Source of the DNA: a virus
IMG/VR virus record: IMGVR_UViG_3300042465_002544
Span: 1-64,000 of that record
DNA: 64,000 bases
Reading direction: 5' to 3' (one strand)
Below are positions 38,544 to 46,998 of this stretch, piece by piece. Under the pieces are notes generated by a model, which did no database searches, was not told the origin of the DNA, and was given only the letters and a program-made list of their open reading frames with translations. The position numbers were made by a program, and so were the translations under genes. How positions within the stretch are numbered: the first letter of the stretch is position 1; each line of letters begins with the position of its first letter.

Positions 38544-39548
38544 ATGACAACAACTATTGAGGATATCCTATCAAGGTTAGATCCAAAAACAAGAAAGCGT
38601 GTACAGCAAGCAACTGAAGTTGAGATTGAAAGACAACCAACACCAAGCCTAAGTCTTAATGTTGGATTAAAAGGAGGTCTTGCTTATGGTCGTCAAGTTC
38701 TTATTTGGGGGAACAAGTCTGCAGGAAAATCATCTTTCTGTTTGCAAATGATTGCAGATGCTCAAAAAGATGGTAAGACTTGTGCTTGGATTGACTCAGA
38801 GCAGTCATACTCACCTGAATGGGCTACAAAGCTAGGTGTTGATTCTGAAAAACTTATTTACTCACCTGCAAAAACTATTAACGATATGGTTGATGTTGCA
38901 GTAGACCTAATGAATGCAGGAGTTGATTTAATTGTAGTTGATTCTATCTCTGCACTACTTCCTGCTATCTACTTTGAAAAAGATGGTAATGAATTAAAAG
39001 AACTACAAGACACCAAGCAGATTGGTGCAGAAGCGAAGGATATGACACACGCAGTTAAGATGCTTAACTATGCAAACAAAAATACTTTGCTTGTTCTTAT
39101 TTCACAACAGCGTAATAGTTTTGGTGGAATGCATGCAACTCATATCCCTACTGGTGGTATGGCTGTTAAGTTCTTTTCAAGCACCATCGTAAAGTTATGG
39201 TCAAGTGAGTCAGAGGCTAGTTCTATTAAAGATAAGGTAACTGTTGGTGATCGTTTGATTGAACAAAAGGTTGGTCGCCCAGTTAACTGGACTATTGACT
39301 ATAACAAGACTGGACCACAGTTTATTGGTGGATCATATGACTTCTACTTCCAAGGAGATCACGTTGGTGTAGACACCATCGCTGACCTTGTTGATACAGC
39401 AGAGCTTATGGGAATCATTGAGCGTGGCGGTGCTTGGTATACAGTTCTAGAACAGCGTTTACAAGGACGAGCAAAAGTGGTAGAATATGTTAGAGAAAAT
39501 AAAGAAGTGTTTGACACTTTAGAAAGTATGGTATATTCAAAACTATGA
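38544..39548 (+). CDS. recA: RecA-like recombinase
   Basis: 334 residues with GGAG upstream. Walker A GNKSAGKSS (about 56-64), the conserved WIDSEQSYSPEWA segment, Walker B LIVVDSISAL and the L2-region TGGMAVKFFSS following QQRNS. It would promote strand exchange for recombination-dependent replication and repair, with the Cas4-like nuclease and resolvases encoded next. The end overlaps the next start (ATGA). Confidence 0.88.
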   Translation: MTTTIEDILSRLDPKTRKRVQQATEVEIERQPTPSLSLNVGLKGGLAYGRQVLIWGNKSAGKSSFCLQMIADAQKDGKTCAWIDSEQSYSPEWATKLGVDSEKLIYSPAKTINDMVDVAVDLMNAGVDLIVVDSISALLPAIYFEKDGNELKELQDTKQIGAEAKDMTHAVKMLNYANKNTLLVLISQQRNSFGGMHATHIPTGGMAVKFFSSTIVKLWSSESEASSIKDKVTVGDRLIEQKVGRPVNWTIDYNKTGPQFIGGSYDFYFQGDHVGVDTIADLVDTAELMGIIERGGAWYTVLEQRLQGRAKVVEYVRENKEVFDTLESMVYSKL

Positions 39549-39736
39549 TAAATCCAAATGATTTTATAAATACTACTCCAAAGCAGGAAGAACCAGAAGA
39601 AGAGTTAAATACTGTTGGTGGTACATTTATTTGTCAAGAGTGTCTTGTGCCAGTTAAAGAGGCTCTCTTAAATGAAGATACAATGACCCTGACATATACC
39701 TGCAATGATGGACATAATAATGAGGCGACAATTTGA
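39545..39736 (+). CDS. Small zinc-finger protein
   Basis: 63 residues, overlapping recA by four bases. Residues 28-57 carry FICQECLVPVKEALL and a second C with a late H (YTCNDGHNNEAT), a probable CxxC/CxxxH zinc site. The N-terminus is acidic and Pro-rich. Its placement between recA and a nuclease suggests a DNA transaction role, otherwise unknown. Confidence 0.6.
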   Translation: MINPNDFINTTPKQEEPEEELNTVGGTFICQECLVPVKEALLNEDTMTLTYTCNDGHNNEATI

Positions 39737-40038
39737 GTGAAGCAGCAGAGTTAAAACGTATTGGTGCAAAGGCACATAAAAACTCTGGTCGTGGTCAATA
39801 TTATAAGGGTGACGGTAATACAGATGAGTTTATTGTAGATGTAAAAGAAGCAGGTAAAAGCTTTACTCTTAACCAAGATGTATGGGCTAAGATCGTCACA
39901 GACACCCTCAGAACGGATAAAACAAAATATCCTGCCTTACTACTGGCTATTGGGGAAACACAAAAGATAAGATTAGCAGTCATTGAATGGGCTGCCCTAG
40001 AAGATTTAATGGAGAGAGCAAATGGAATCAACACTTGA
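39733..40038 (+). CDS. Putative PD-(D/E)XK Holliday-junction-resolvase-like nuclease
   Basis: 101 residues, TTG start overlapping the previous stop. The pattern IGAKAHKNSGRGQYYKGDG, then EFIVDVKEAGKSF and VWAKIV, looks like small archaeal-type Hjc or phage resolvase-fold nucleases (a basic first helix, G-D, D-x-K, then a hydrophobic strand). Such an enzyme would cut branched DNA made by the RecA pathway. The assignment is by motif pattern only. Confidence 0.45.
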   Translation: MSEAAELKRIGAKAHKNSGRGQYYKGDGNTDEFIVDVKEAGKSFTLNQDVWAKIVTDTLRTDKTKYPALLLAIGETQKIRLAVIEWAALEDLMERANGINT

Positions 40039-40357
40039 GTTTATTAGTCAAGTAACAGAGTTTAATGATCTGCATGAATATATGAAAGACCCAGAGCTAG
40101 ATGAAGCGATGGCATTGATTGTAAAGATTATGATGAAGCCAGATATTCCATCTGTTCAAGCGGTAGCCCTAATTGGAAAACTACAAGCAATGTCTGCTAA
40201 GTTTGCTATTCTTGCAACTTATTATACAACGATTGCAAAAGGTCCATCAGGAAGTGTAAACAACACAAAAAAGAATGTATACTATACAATGAAAGAATCA
40301 ATAGACAAAATCGTAGATGCCTTAAAGTATCTTGCACGATACAACTTAGGAGCATAG
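40022..40357 (+). CDS. Helical protein of unknown function
   Basis: 111 residues, overlapping the previous gene by 17 nt, and one base before the nuclease gene. All-helical with hydrophobic segments (ALIVKIMMKPDI, AVALIGKLQAM) and a late DKIVDALKYLARY helix. Similar helical proteins often accompany phage Cas4-like nucleases, suggesting a partner role; not recognised otherwise. Confidence 0.55.
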   Translation: MESTLEFISQVTEFNDLHEYMKDPELDEAMALIVKIMMKPDIPSVQAVALIGKLQAMSAKFAILATYYTTIAKGPSGSVNNTKKNVYYTMKESIDKIVDALKYLARYNLGA

Positions 40358-40358
40358 A

Positions 40359-41141
40359 ATGGCTAAAAATTTAATAGGAAGTCTAGTAACAAAACCAAGA
40401 GATACAAAGCTAGATGCAAAGAAATACCGTCTTGCATTGGGTAAGGCATATCTAGCAGGTAAGAATGGCATTCAGTTTACAACAAAGAAAACATTTTCAC
40501 CATCTACCGTTGGTTATGGTTATGGCAAGTGCCCAAGATATTGGAATCTTGCATTTAGCGGTGTAGATTTTAAAAATAGTTTTAATGCTCAAGGTATGGC
40601 TGCAATGAATGCAGGTACACAGGCACACGATCGTATTCAATCTGCTATGGGCAAAATGGAATATGGAAAGCTTGTACAACTTGAGCGTGAAGTAAAAGTA
40701 TCAGACCCACCTATTCGTGGTTTTGCAGATGCAATTATTGAGATTGACGGTGAAGAGATTGTCGGTGAAATCAAAACAGTTAAGTCAGAAGGTTTTGATA
40801 TTCGTAAAGATACTTCTACTGGTGCAGATAGTCACGTTGTTCAGTTATTGATTTATATGAAGGCTATGGATATGAAGGAAGGTTTCTTCCTTTATGAAAA
40901 TAAAAATAGCCACGAGCTTGCCTGTATCCCTATCGTAATGTCTGAAGAAAATGAAAAGTATGCAAACTATATCTTTGACTGGATGCGTGAAGTATATAAG
41001 GCTTGGGAAGAAAAGAAAAACATTAAAAGACCATTTACTGAAAAAAGTAGTAACTGTAACTACTGCCCTATTAAAATAGCGTGTTGGGATAAAGCAGATG
41101 GTCGTACAAAGATTGAGCCATTAGAGGTTAGGTCTTTGTGA
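40359..41141 (+). CDS. Cas4/RecB-like PD-(D/E)XK exonuclease
   Basis: 260 residues. Nuclease core: H in TQAHDRIQSA, then GFADAIIEIDGEEIVGEIKT (D, E-x-K) and Q in HVVQLLIYM. One early cysteine (GKCPRYW) and a late cluster (CNYCPIKIACW) would hold a 4Fe-4S centre, the Cas4 hallmark. Probably a 5'-3' or 3'-5' exonuclease making single strands for the RecA-like protein. There is no CRISPR array in the window, so a recombination role is more likely than spacer acquisition. Confidence 0.8.
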   Translation: MAKNLIGSLVTKPRDTKLDAKKYRLALGKAYLAGKNGIQFTTKKTFSPSTVGYGYGKCPRYWNLAFSGVDFKNSFNAQGMAAMNAGTQAHDRIQSAMGKMEYGKLVQLEREVKVSDPPIRGFADAIIEIDGEEIVGEIKTVKSEGFDIRKDTSTGADSHVVQLLIYMKAMDMKEGFFLYENKNSHELACIPIVMSEENEKYANYIFDWMREVYKAWEEKKNIKRPFTEKSSNCNYCPIKIACWDKADGRTKIEPLEVRSL

Positions 41142-41440
41142 AAGATTGCGTACAATGCAAGCAACCCTTTAACTTTAAAACACATAACCAAAAGTATTGT
41201 TCTAAAGAATGTTGTAGGCTTGCCACTAATAAAAAGATTATGCAGAAGTATTATATTAAGAAGCAGCGTTTGGCAGGTGCAGAAAGACTATGTGCTAATT
41301 GCAAAAACCAATTAAGCAGATATAATTCAGATACTAAGTGTACAATGTGTCAAGAACTTGAAAGAAAAAATAAGGCAAACATAGCGAAAGGAAACATACA
41401 AGATGTCATTAGCAAGCTTGGCAAAGCCAAAAGCAGGTAA
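41138..41440 (+). CDS. Double zinc-finger protein
   Basis: 100 residues, GTG start overlapping the nuclease stop (GTGA). Two zinc sites: CVQCKQPF ... KYCSKECCR and CANCKNQL ... KCTMCQE, linked by a basic helix with KKIMQKYYIKKQR. The first half resembles knuckles found in HNH nucleases, but no HNH catalytic residues follow. Likely nucleic-acid-binding. Confidence 0.6.
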   Translation: MKDCVQCKQPFNFKTHNQKYCSKECCRLATNKKIMQKYYIKKQRLAGAERLCANCKNQLSRYNSDTKCTMCQELERKNKANIAKGNIQDVISKLGKAKSR

Positions 41441-41969
41441 AGTGTTAGGCATTGATGCATCTACTGGATCTATTGCCTTTTGCTTATTTGAAAATGGTGT
41501 TCCTGTTAGATACGGAAAGTTCCCCTTAGAAGGAATGGACATTTATGAAAAGGTTGCAGATGCAGGAAAGAAAACAAGGATTGCATCGGAGTTTCTAAAG
41601 CCAGACTATGTTGCTATTGAGTCAGCAATTATGGTTAAGTCTGCTGATGCAGGTTTAAAGATTGCAATGATTGTTGGTGCAGCACTTTCTGTGTTGCTAA
41701 AACCAGGCGTTAAAACAGTTTCTATTGCACCTATCCAATGGCAAGCATTTATTGGAAATAAAAATCCAACTAAGGCAGATAAGTTAGCATTAGAAAATGA
41801 GATTCCAGGAAAGTCTGTAACTTGGTATAAAGGTGAAATGAGAAATAGGAGAAAGCAAAAGACTATGGACTTCTTTAATACTACTTTTGGTACAGAGATT
41901 GAAGACAATGATGTTGGCGATGCTTGTGGTATTGCCTATTATGCATATAAGAATATGACGGAGAGATAA
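41403..41969 (+). CDS. RuvC-like Holliday junction resolvase
   Basis: 188 residues. RNase-H-fold motifs: VLGIDASTGSIAFCLF (first Asp), YVAIESAI (Glu) and EDNDVGDACGIAYYA (late Asp pair). Would resolve four-way junctions before packaging. The region IAPIQWQAFIGNKNPTKADK matches the K/Q substrate segment in RuvC relatives. It overlaps the previous gene by 38 nt and the next by one base. Confidence 0.78.
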   Translation: MSLASLAKPKAGKVLGIDASTGSIAFCLFENGVPVRYGKFPLEGMDIYEKVADAGKKTRIASEFLKPDYVAIESAIMVKSADAGLKIAMIVGAALSVLLKPGVKTVSIAPIQWQAFIGNKNPTKADKLALENEIPGKSVTWYKGEMRNRRKQKTMDFFNTTFGTEIEDNDVGDACGIAYYAYKNMTER

Positions 41970-42136
41970 TGAGTAAACTATATCAATCAAAAACTTGGTT
42001 AACAAAGAGATATCTTATTGATAGAAAGACTATTGAAGATATTTCAAAAGAATGTGCAACAAGCCATCAAACCATATATAGATATCTTGTTGAGTTTGAT
42101 TTAATTAGGAGCCAGAGAACGTGGAAGAAAAGATAA
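41969..42136 (+). CDS. Small helix-turn-helix protein
   Basis: 55 residues, starting on the last base of the RuvC-like stop. A clear helix-turn-helix: RKTIEDISKECATSHQTIYR, followed by YLVEFDLI. Such mini-HTH proteins or domains are often found alone or at the end of phage nucleases. Likely DNA-binding. The gene overlaps the next start by 16 nt. Confidence 0.65.
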   Translation: MSKLYQSKTWLTKRYLIDRKTIEDISKECATSHQTIYRYLVEFDLIRSQRTWKKR

Positions 42137-43176
42137 AGATTAATTTTTCTGGTGTAACTTTAAATGCAGATTTTTCAAAACAAGATATGGGATATCCAAC
42201 TGCTGCAAAAAACATTTGGACAAACCTAGAAAAGTATAATTTTGAGATTACAACATTTGATGTAGGTTCTAGAAATATAAACCTATCCTACGCTGCTCCA
42301 CCAAACAATATTATGTTTAGTGGAAAATATAACATTATGTATGGTTGTCACGAAACCACAGAGATACCTGACTACTGGGCAGAGTGTTTAAATAAAGCAG
42401 ATGAGATCTGGACACCATCAAGTTGGGTAGCAGATGTTTTTAGAAAAAAGGTAAACAAAGAAGTTTATGTTGCACCACACGGTGTATCTGGATCTTTTGT
42501 TCCTGCAAAAAGAAGACTAAAGGATAACAAGTTTATCTTCTTACACTTGGGAGAACCATATATTAGAAAAGGTGGACAGGCTACCGTAGATGCTTTCCTT
42601 AAAGAGTTTGAGGGCAATGATGATGTCTTGCTTTTAATAAAGTGTTATGATGAGGGGCATACAATTCTTGTTCCAGACGGTGAAGGAAATATGGTAGAGC
42701 CACAAAAAATTCATAAAAATATTAAAACTTTAAGCAGATCTACAACTGCCAATGAATATTTAAAGATACTTCACAATACTCACTGCTTAGTATTTCCATC
42801 TTGGGGAGAAGGATTTGGAATGATGCCACTTGAAGCTATGGCTAGTGGTATGCCAGTTATTTCAACTTGGGAGTGGGCGGAATACAAAGATGATATTAGA
42901 TATAAGATTGATAGTGACCTAATGCCAGTACCAGATATTTTACCAAAGTACCTAAAAGAAACATATTTAGGTGAAATATATGTTGCTAGAATTGATTCTA
43001 TACGATATAATATGAGACAGGTATATGATAATTATGAACAGGCTTTTGAGGATGCTTGGCTAGATTCTTTTAAGGTTCATAGAAAATGGAACTGGGAAGA
43101 AGTTATTGAAAAATATGCCGTACCTAGACTTAGAAAGATAAATGGAGAATTAAATGCACGAATACACGGAGTATGA
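42121..43176 (+). CDS. GT-B glycosyltransferase (GT4-like)
   Basis: 351 residues, GTG start with TTAGGAG upstream. A classic GT4 donor-site motif is present: PSWGEGFGMMPLEAMASGMPVI. Also FIFLHLGEPYIRKGG (first Rossmann strand of the second half) and ADEIWTPSSWVADVFRK before it. It would transfer a sugar from a nucleotide sugar to a target such as modified DNA bases, virion proteins or host glycan. The target cannot be told. A second glycosyltransferase begins at 63117. Confidence 0.82.
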   Translation: MEEKIKINFSGVTLNADFSKQDMGYPTAAKNIWTNLEKYNFEITTFDVGSRNINLSYAAPPNNIMFSGKYNIMYGCHETTEIPDYWAECLNKADEIWTPSSWVADVFRKKVNKEVYVAPHGVSGSFVPAKRRLKDNKFIFLHLGEPYIRKGGQATVDAFLKEFEGNDDVLLLIKCYDEGHTILVPDGEGNMVEPQKIHKNIKTLSRSTTANEYLKILHNTHCLVFPSWGEGFGMMPLEAMASGMPVISTWEWAEYKDDIRYKIDSDLMPVPDILPKYLKETYLGEIYVARIDSIRYNMRQVYDNYEQAFEDAWLDSFKVHRKWNWEEVIEKYAVPRLRKINGELNARIHGV

Positions 43177-43417
43177 AAAGTTTCATATTGAGGTGGATCA
43201 GGTAAACCACCCACGACACTACACCTCTGATCCATCTGGCGTTGAATGTATTCAGATTACTCGTCATAGAAACTTTAATATTGGCAATGCCTTTAAGTAT
43301 CTCTGGAGAGCAGGTATTAAGGATGACCAAAGGCAGATTGAAGATTTGCAAAAAGCTATCTTTTATATTAATGATGAGATTAACAGACTAGAGGGTAAAT
43401 ACGATGCCAACTTATGA
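43154..43417 (+). CDS. DUF3310 family phage protein
   Basis: 87 residues, overlapping the glycosyltransferase by 23 nt in another frame. VNHPRHYTSDPSGVECIQIT followed by NIGNAFKYLWRAGIKD is the signature of the DUF3310 family (sometimes labelled nucleotide kinase-like), widespread in phages. The fold is a small helical bundle; the activity is unproved in this family. Confidence 0.85.
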   Translation: MHEYTEYEKFHIEVDQVNHPRHYTSDPSGVECIQITRHRNFNIGNAFKYLWRAGIKDDQRQIEDLQKAIFYINDEINRLEGKYDANL

Positions 43418-43577
43418 GTATACTTGCTTAGAATGCGATAAGACTATTGATAGAAGTAATGTAAAGGTTGATGATAGAGACCACCAAACTTGTGAAGATT
43501 GTGGAAATATTATAACTAGAAGTTGGACTATTGGCAATGTTGCTGTATGGGCTCCAACATCTGGTGGATACCGCTAA
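43404..43577 (+). CDS. FmdB-like zinc-ribbon protein
   Basis: 57 residues, overlapping the previous gene by 14 nt. MPTYEYTCLECDKTI is the FmdB/CxxC regulatory start; a second CxxC (TCEDCG) completes the ribbon. In FmdB proteins the ribbon is thought to bind nucleic acid. The next ATG follows the stop immediately. Confidence 0.72.
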   Translation: MPTYEYTCLECDKTIDRSNVKVDDRDHQTCEDCGNIITRSWTIGNVAVWAPTSGGYR

Positions 43578-43850
43578 ATGGCTAAAAAAACCACACAGAT
43601 CAAATATAACCCACTTTGGGACGTTAAGCATGAATATATACACGGCAAAGATTTAATCACGCCTGGGACATTAGTTAAGATTAAGAATGTTCGTGGTCAG
43701 TTTAAGTTCCAAAAGTATGTTAAAAATATAGACTCAGGTATGGAATGGGTTGATGTTCTTGGTCCAACAGGCTATAGATCCTTTTATGTATACGATTTAA
43801 AGGGTATAATTAAGCCTAAGAAGAAAAGAGCAAAGAAAGAAAATGTCTGA
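43578..43850 (+). CDS. Small basic protein of unknown function
   Basis: 90 residues. A small beta-barrel-like middle (DLITPGTLVKIKNVRGQFKF, WVDVLGPTGYRSFYVYDL) and a Lys-rich end (KPKKKRAKKENV) suggest RNA or DNA binding. It overlaps the terminase small subunit start by 8 nt and is probably co-expressed with packaging genes. No family recognised with certainty. Confidence 0.6.
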   Translation: MAKKTTQIKYNPLWDVKHEYIHGKDLITPGTLVKIKNVRGQFKFQKYVKNIDSGMEWVDVLGPTGYRSFYVYDLKGIIKPKKKRAKKENV

Positions 43851-44358
43851 AATAGAATTAGTAGACCGTTGGGAAAACATCAACAAGGTTGCAGAAGAGT
43901 TTCTCAAGGGTAATACTAACCCCACAATCATCGCTAAAGCCCTAGAGATGAGGCGTGTAGATGTCATTGACTACCTAGAAGAATGGCGTATGGTTGTAAG
44001 AAGCGATAAGCAGGTACAACTTCGTGCTCGTGAGGCTCTAGTTGGGGCAGACCAACACTACTCAATGCTAATTAAAGAAGCTTGGGATGTTGTAAATGAG
44101 GCTGGAAATACCAATCAACTTTCACAAAAAACTGCAGCACTAAAACTTATTTCAGATGTTCAACAAAAACAGATTGATATGCTGCAAAAAGCAGGTATGC
44201 TAGATAACCACGAGATGGCTGAAAAGATTATAGAAACAGAACAAAGGCAAGAAGTTATTGTTGGTGTTATTAGAGATGTGGTATCTAGTTGCGATAGCTG
44301 TCGTATTGAGGTAGCAGAAAGACTTTCAAAGATAAGCGACAAAGCAGAGGAAATCTAA
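43843..44358 (+). CDS. terS: Putative terminase small subunit
   Basis: 171 residues, just upstream of the large subunit with a one-base overlap. An N-terminal helix-turn-helix (INKVAEEFLKGNTNPTIIAK, then MRRVDVIDYLEEW) is followed by long helices (LSQKTAALKLISDVQQKQID), the small terminase architecture: DNA recognition then ring-forming oligomerisation. The assignment rests on this and on position. Confidence 0.7.
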   Translation: MSEIELVDRWENINKVAEEFLKGNTNPTIIAKALEMRRVDVIDYLEEWRMVVRSDKQVQLRAREALVGADQHYSMLIKEAWDVVNEAGNTNQLSQKTAALKLISDVQQKQIDMLQKAGMLDNHEMAEKIIETEQRQEVIVGVIRDVVSSCDSCRIEVAERLSKISDKAEEI

Positions 44359-46139
44359 TGTTTGAAGATATGTTAGATCTTCTTGGTGGTGACGAGTTTG
44401 ATGAAAGACCAGTAGCACTTGAAGAGTTTGTTACAAGTGAGGACTTTCTTGGTCTACCACCACTATCTGATTATCAATACACATCTATTCGTGCAATGAG
44501 TCAGATATATAAGAAAGCAACTTTAATTAATCTCTTTGGCGAAGAAGAGGGTGAGAAAAGATGGAAGCAAACTTGTAATGAAGTAATCCTTCAACTTGGT
44601 AAAGGTTCTGGCAAGGATTATATGTCAACTATTTCTGTGGCATATATTGTTTATCTTTTGCTTTGTCTTAAAGATCCTGCTAAATATTTTGGTAAACCTC
44701 CAGGAGACTCTATTGATATTCTTAATATTGCTATCAATGCTGAACAGGCTAAGAATGTTTTCTTCAAGGGATTTAAAACCCGTATTGAAAAGTCACCTTG
44801 GTTTGTTGGAAAGTATACGCCAACCGCAGGTGCAATGACATTTGATAAAGGTATTACTTGTCACTCAGGACACTCTGAAAGAGAGTCTTGGGAAGGCTAC
44901 AACGTAATTATGGTTATCCTAGATGAGATATCAGGCTTTGCCACAGACTCTACATCAGGACACGATCAAGCTAAAACCGCTTCGGCACTGTATGATATGT
45001 ATCGTGCATCGGTAGACTCTCGCTTCCCAGACTTTGGTAAAGTTGTTTTGCTTTCATTCCCACGCTATCGTAATGACTACATTCAAGAGCGTTACAATGC
45101 GGTGATTGCTTCTAAAGAAGTTATAATGAGACAACATACATTTAAACTTGATGAAGAACTTGAAGGCAATGATGACACAGCAGAAAATTACTTTACGGTT
45201 GAATGGGAAGAAGATATTATTGAAGCATACAAGTTTCCAAAAGTGTTTGCTTTGAGACGACCAACTTGGGAAATTAATCCAACTAGATCTATTAATGATT
45301 TTAAGATTTCATTCTACACAAAACCAACAGATGCCTTATCTCGTTTTGCTTGTATGCCACCAGATGCCATAGATGCTTTGTTCCGTTCAAAGGAAAAGAT
45401 AGATGCTTGCTTTAATCAGGTAAATATTGCGGTGGATCAAGATGGCAGGTTTGCTGCGTCATTCCAACCAGACAAGGATAAGCAATACTATATACACGTT
45501 GACCTTGCACAAAAGCATGACCACTGTGCTGTATCTTTATCACACGTTGAAAAGTGGGTAAAGGTAAATAGCTTTAATGATAAAGATGTTGTAAGTCCTA
45601 TTGTGGTTGTAGATGCTGTTAGGTGGTGGACACCAACTGCAGAAAAAACGGTAGACTTTAAGGAAGTAAAAGCATATATCCTTAGCCTTAGAGAGCGTGG
45701 ATTTAATGTTAAACTTGTAACCTTTGACCGTTGGAATAGCCTTGATATTATGAATGAACTAATTGCGGTGGGTATGAAATCAGAAACACTTTCAGTTGCC
45801 AAGAGACATTATGACGATATGGTTTTATTAGTAGCAGAAGAAAGAATTGTTGGTCCTGCTATTTCACTTTTAACAGAAGAACTATTGCAATTACGCATCA
45901 TTCGTGATAAAGTAGATCATCCAAGAAAAGGCTCAAAGGATTTAGCAGATGCAGTTTGTGGTTCAATATATAATGCTATTGCTCGCACACCAAAAAATAT
46001 TGGAGAAGTAGAAATACAGATACATTCATATGAACAATTTGTTGATGATCCTGATTTTGATCCAGAAGAGTTAAGACCAGGAAATAAAAAGATTTCTGTG
46101 GATATTCTAGACTTTTTGGGAGGAATGAATGCCATTTAA
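44358..46139 (+). CDS. terL: Terminase large subunit
   Basis: 593 residues. ATPase part: Walker A LGKGSGKDYMS (K86; Asp replaces the usual Ser/Thr, as in many actinophage terminases), Walker B VIMVILDEISGF. Nuclease part, RNase-H fold: QYYIHVDLAQKHDHCAVSLS, LVTFDRWNSLDIMNEL and KGSKDLADAVCGSIYNA. It pumps DNA into the head and cuts it. Here it is far from the head-tail genes at the left end, separated by the replication block. Confidence 0.9.
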   Translation: MFEDMLDLLGGDEFDERPVALEEFVTSEDFLGLPPLSDYQYTSIRAMSQIYKKATLINLFGEEEGEKRWKQTCNEVILQLGKGSGKDYMSTISVAYIVYLLLCLKDPAKYFGKPPGDSIDILNIAINAEQAKNVFFKGFKTRIEKSPWFVGKYTPTAGAMTFDKGITCHSGHSERESWEGYNVIMVILDEISGFATDSTSGHDQAKTASALYDMYRASVDSRFPDFGKVVLLSFPRYRNDYIQERYNAVIASKEVIMRQHTFKLDEELEGNDDTAENYFTVEWEEDIIEAYKFPKVFALRRPTWEINPTRSINDFKISFYTKPTDALSRFACMPPDAIDALFRSKEKIDACFNQVNIAVDQDGRFAASFQPDKDKQYYIHVDLAQKHDHCAVSLSHVEKWVKVNSFNDKDVVSPIVVVDAVRWWTPTAEKTVDFKEVKAYILSLRERGFNVKLVTFDRWNSLDIMNELIAVGMKSETLSVAKRHYDDMVLLVAEERIVGPAISLLTEELLQLRIIRDKVDHPRKGSKDLADAVCGSIYNAIARTPKNIGEVEIQIHSYEQFVDDPDFDPEELRPGNKKISVDILDFLGGMNAI

Positions 46140-46515
46140 TAACGAAGACTTTTATGAAGAAGATTTTGATCAAGAGAAGTTAGATGATCTTATGAGGTAT
46201 CTGATAGAAGATGGCTATTTGCTAGAAACTGGTTTGGATGAAAATGGAGAAGCACTATATCAGACTACATCAAAGTTTAGCGAAGATTTTCCAGATATGT
46301 TTGAAGAACAGATATCTGAAACTAATATAACCATTTATGAATTATGGATGATGGGACTATTAGATGTGACGGTAAAGGAAGAAATTAATGACTGGGTGGT
46401 AATAGTCACTGATAAAACAATGAATTGTGATTTAAGTACCTTAAGCCAAGACCAGAAGAATGTAATTTTGCAATTAAGATATAAGACTTTGTATCCAAAA
46501 GATGATACAATTTAG
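46129..46515 (+). CDS. Acidic protein of unknown function
   Basis: 128 residues, overlapping terminase by 11 nt. Very acidic first half (NNEDFYEEDFDQEKLDDLMR) and a winged-helix-like pattern later. The C-terminus has QKNVILQLRYKTLYP. It may be a packaging accessory or an inhibitor mimicking DNA charge; both are guesses from composition. Confidence 0.55.
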   Translation: MPFNNEDFYEEDFDQEKLDDLMRYLIEDGYLLETGLDENGEALYQTTSKFSEDFPDMFEEQISETNITIYELWMMGLLDVTVKEEINDWVVIVTDKTMNCDLSTLSQDQKNVILQLRYKTLYPKDDTI

Positions 46516-46527
46516 TGTCAAAAAGTA

Positions 46528-46556
46528 TTGACATTTTAGCTAAAAGAAGGTAATAT
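46528..46556 (+). promoter_or_regulatory. Promoter with a palindrome in its spacer
   Basis: TTGACA (46528-46533), 17-nt spacer, TAATAT (46551-46556). The perfect 12-bp palindrome TTTTAGCTAAAA fills 46534-46545 between the boxes. The -10 ends six bases before the ATG at 46563, giving a leaderless transcript that probably continues into the tRNA cluster. Confidence 0.75.
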
Positions 46557-46562
46557 ATAACT

Positions 46563-46904
46563 ATGGAAACAACATTTGAAGATAAGGTTGCATATGTAGC
46601 AACATCGTTCTATCGCCGTTTTGACGATAGTGAAGAAGGCTTTGATGCCACCAACGAATACCCTTCGGTACTTCGTACAATTTTTACTCGTAATGATATG
46701 GCAGGTCCTCTTGCTTTAGCATTGTTTAATGGTGACATTGAACTAAAGGGTGACAGTGCAAAGAAATGGATTGAAGAGTCCTTTGATATTCTTACTTCAG
46801 TATTTGGAGACCCAAATATTAAAGAGGAAGAAGTTCCAGAAACTCCCAAGCTAGAAGCAAAGCCTAAGAAAGCTCCTGCAAAAAAGGTAGCAGCAAAGTC
46901 TTAA
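46563..46904 (+). CDS. Protein with a histone-H1-like basic tail
   Basis: 113 residues, leaderless-type start. Residues 1-80 are helical and acidic (YVATSFYRRFDDSEEGFD, LALALFNGDIELKGD, KKWIEESFDILTSVFGD). The end is Lys/Pro/Ala-rich (PKLEAKPKKAPAKKVAAKS), like the tails of histone H1 and some actinobacterial nucleoid proteins. Probably binds nucleic acid or a partner through the tail. Function unknown; it directly precedes tRNA-Glu. Confidence 0.6.
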   Translation: METTFEDKVAYVATSFYRRFDDSEEGFDATNEYPSVLRTIFTRNDMAGPLALALFNGDIELKGDSAKKWIEESFDILTSVFGDPNIKEEEVPETPKLEAKPKKAPAKKVAAKS

Positions 46905-46912
46905 GTAGGTTA

Positions 46913-46985
46913 GCCTCGTTGGTCTAGGGGTTAGGACGCTTCCCTTTCACGGAAGAGATCAGGGGTTCGATCCCCCTACGAGGTA
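46913..46985 (+). tRNA. tRNA-Glu (anticodon TTC)
   Basis: 73 nt cloverleaf. Acceptor GCCTCGT pairs with ACGAGGT, anticodon loop CTTTCAC, T-arm with GGTTCGATCCC. CCA is not encoded. First of a six-tRNA cluster. Confidence 0.92.
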
Positions 46986-46998
46986 CAGCAATATATGT

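Noticed and set aside
40359-41141. Cas4-like gene as sign of a CRISPR system
   Set aside because: No repeat-spacer array or other cas gene is seen; phage Cas4-like proteins usually belong to recombination.
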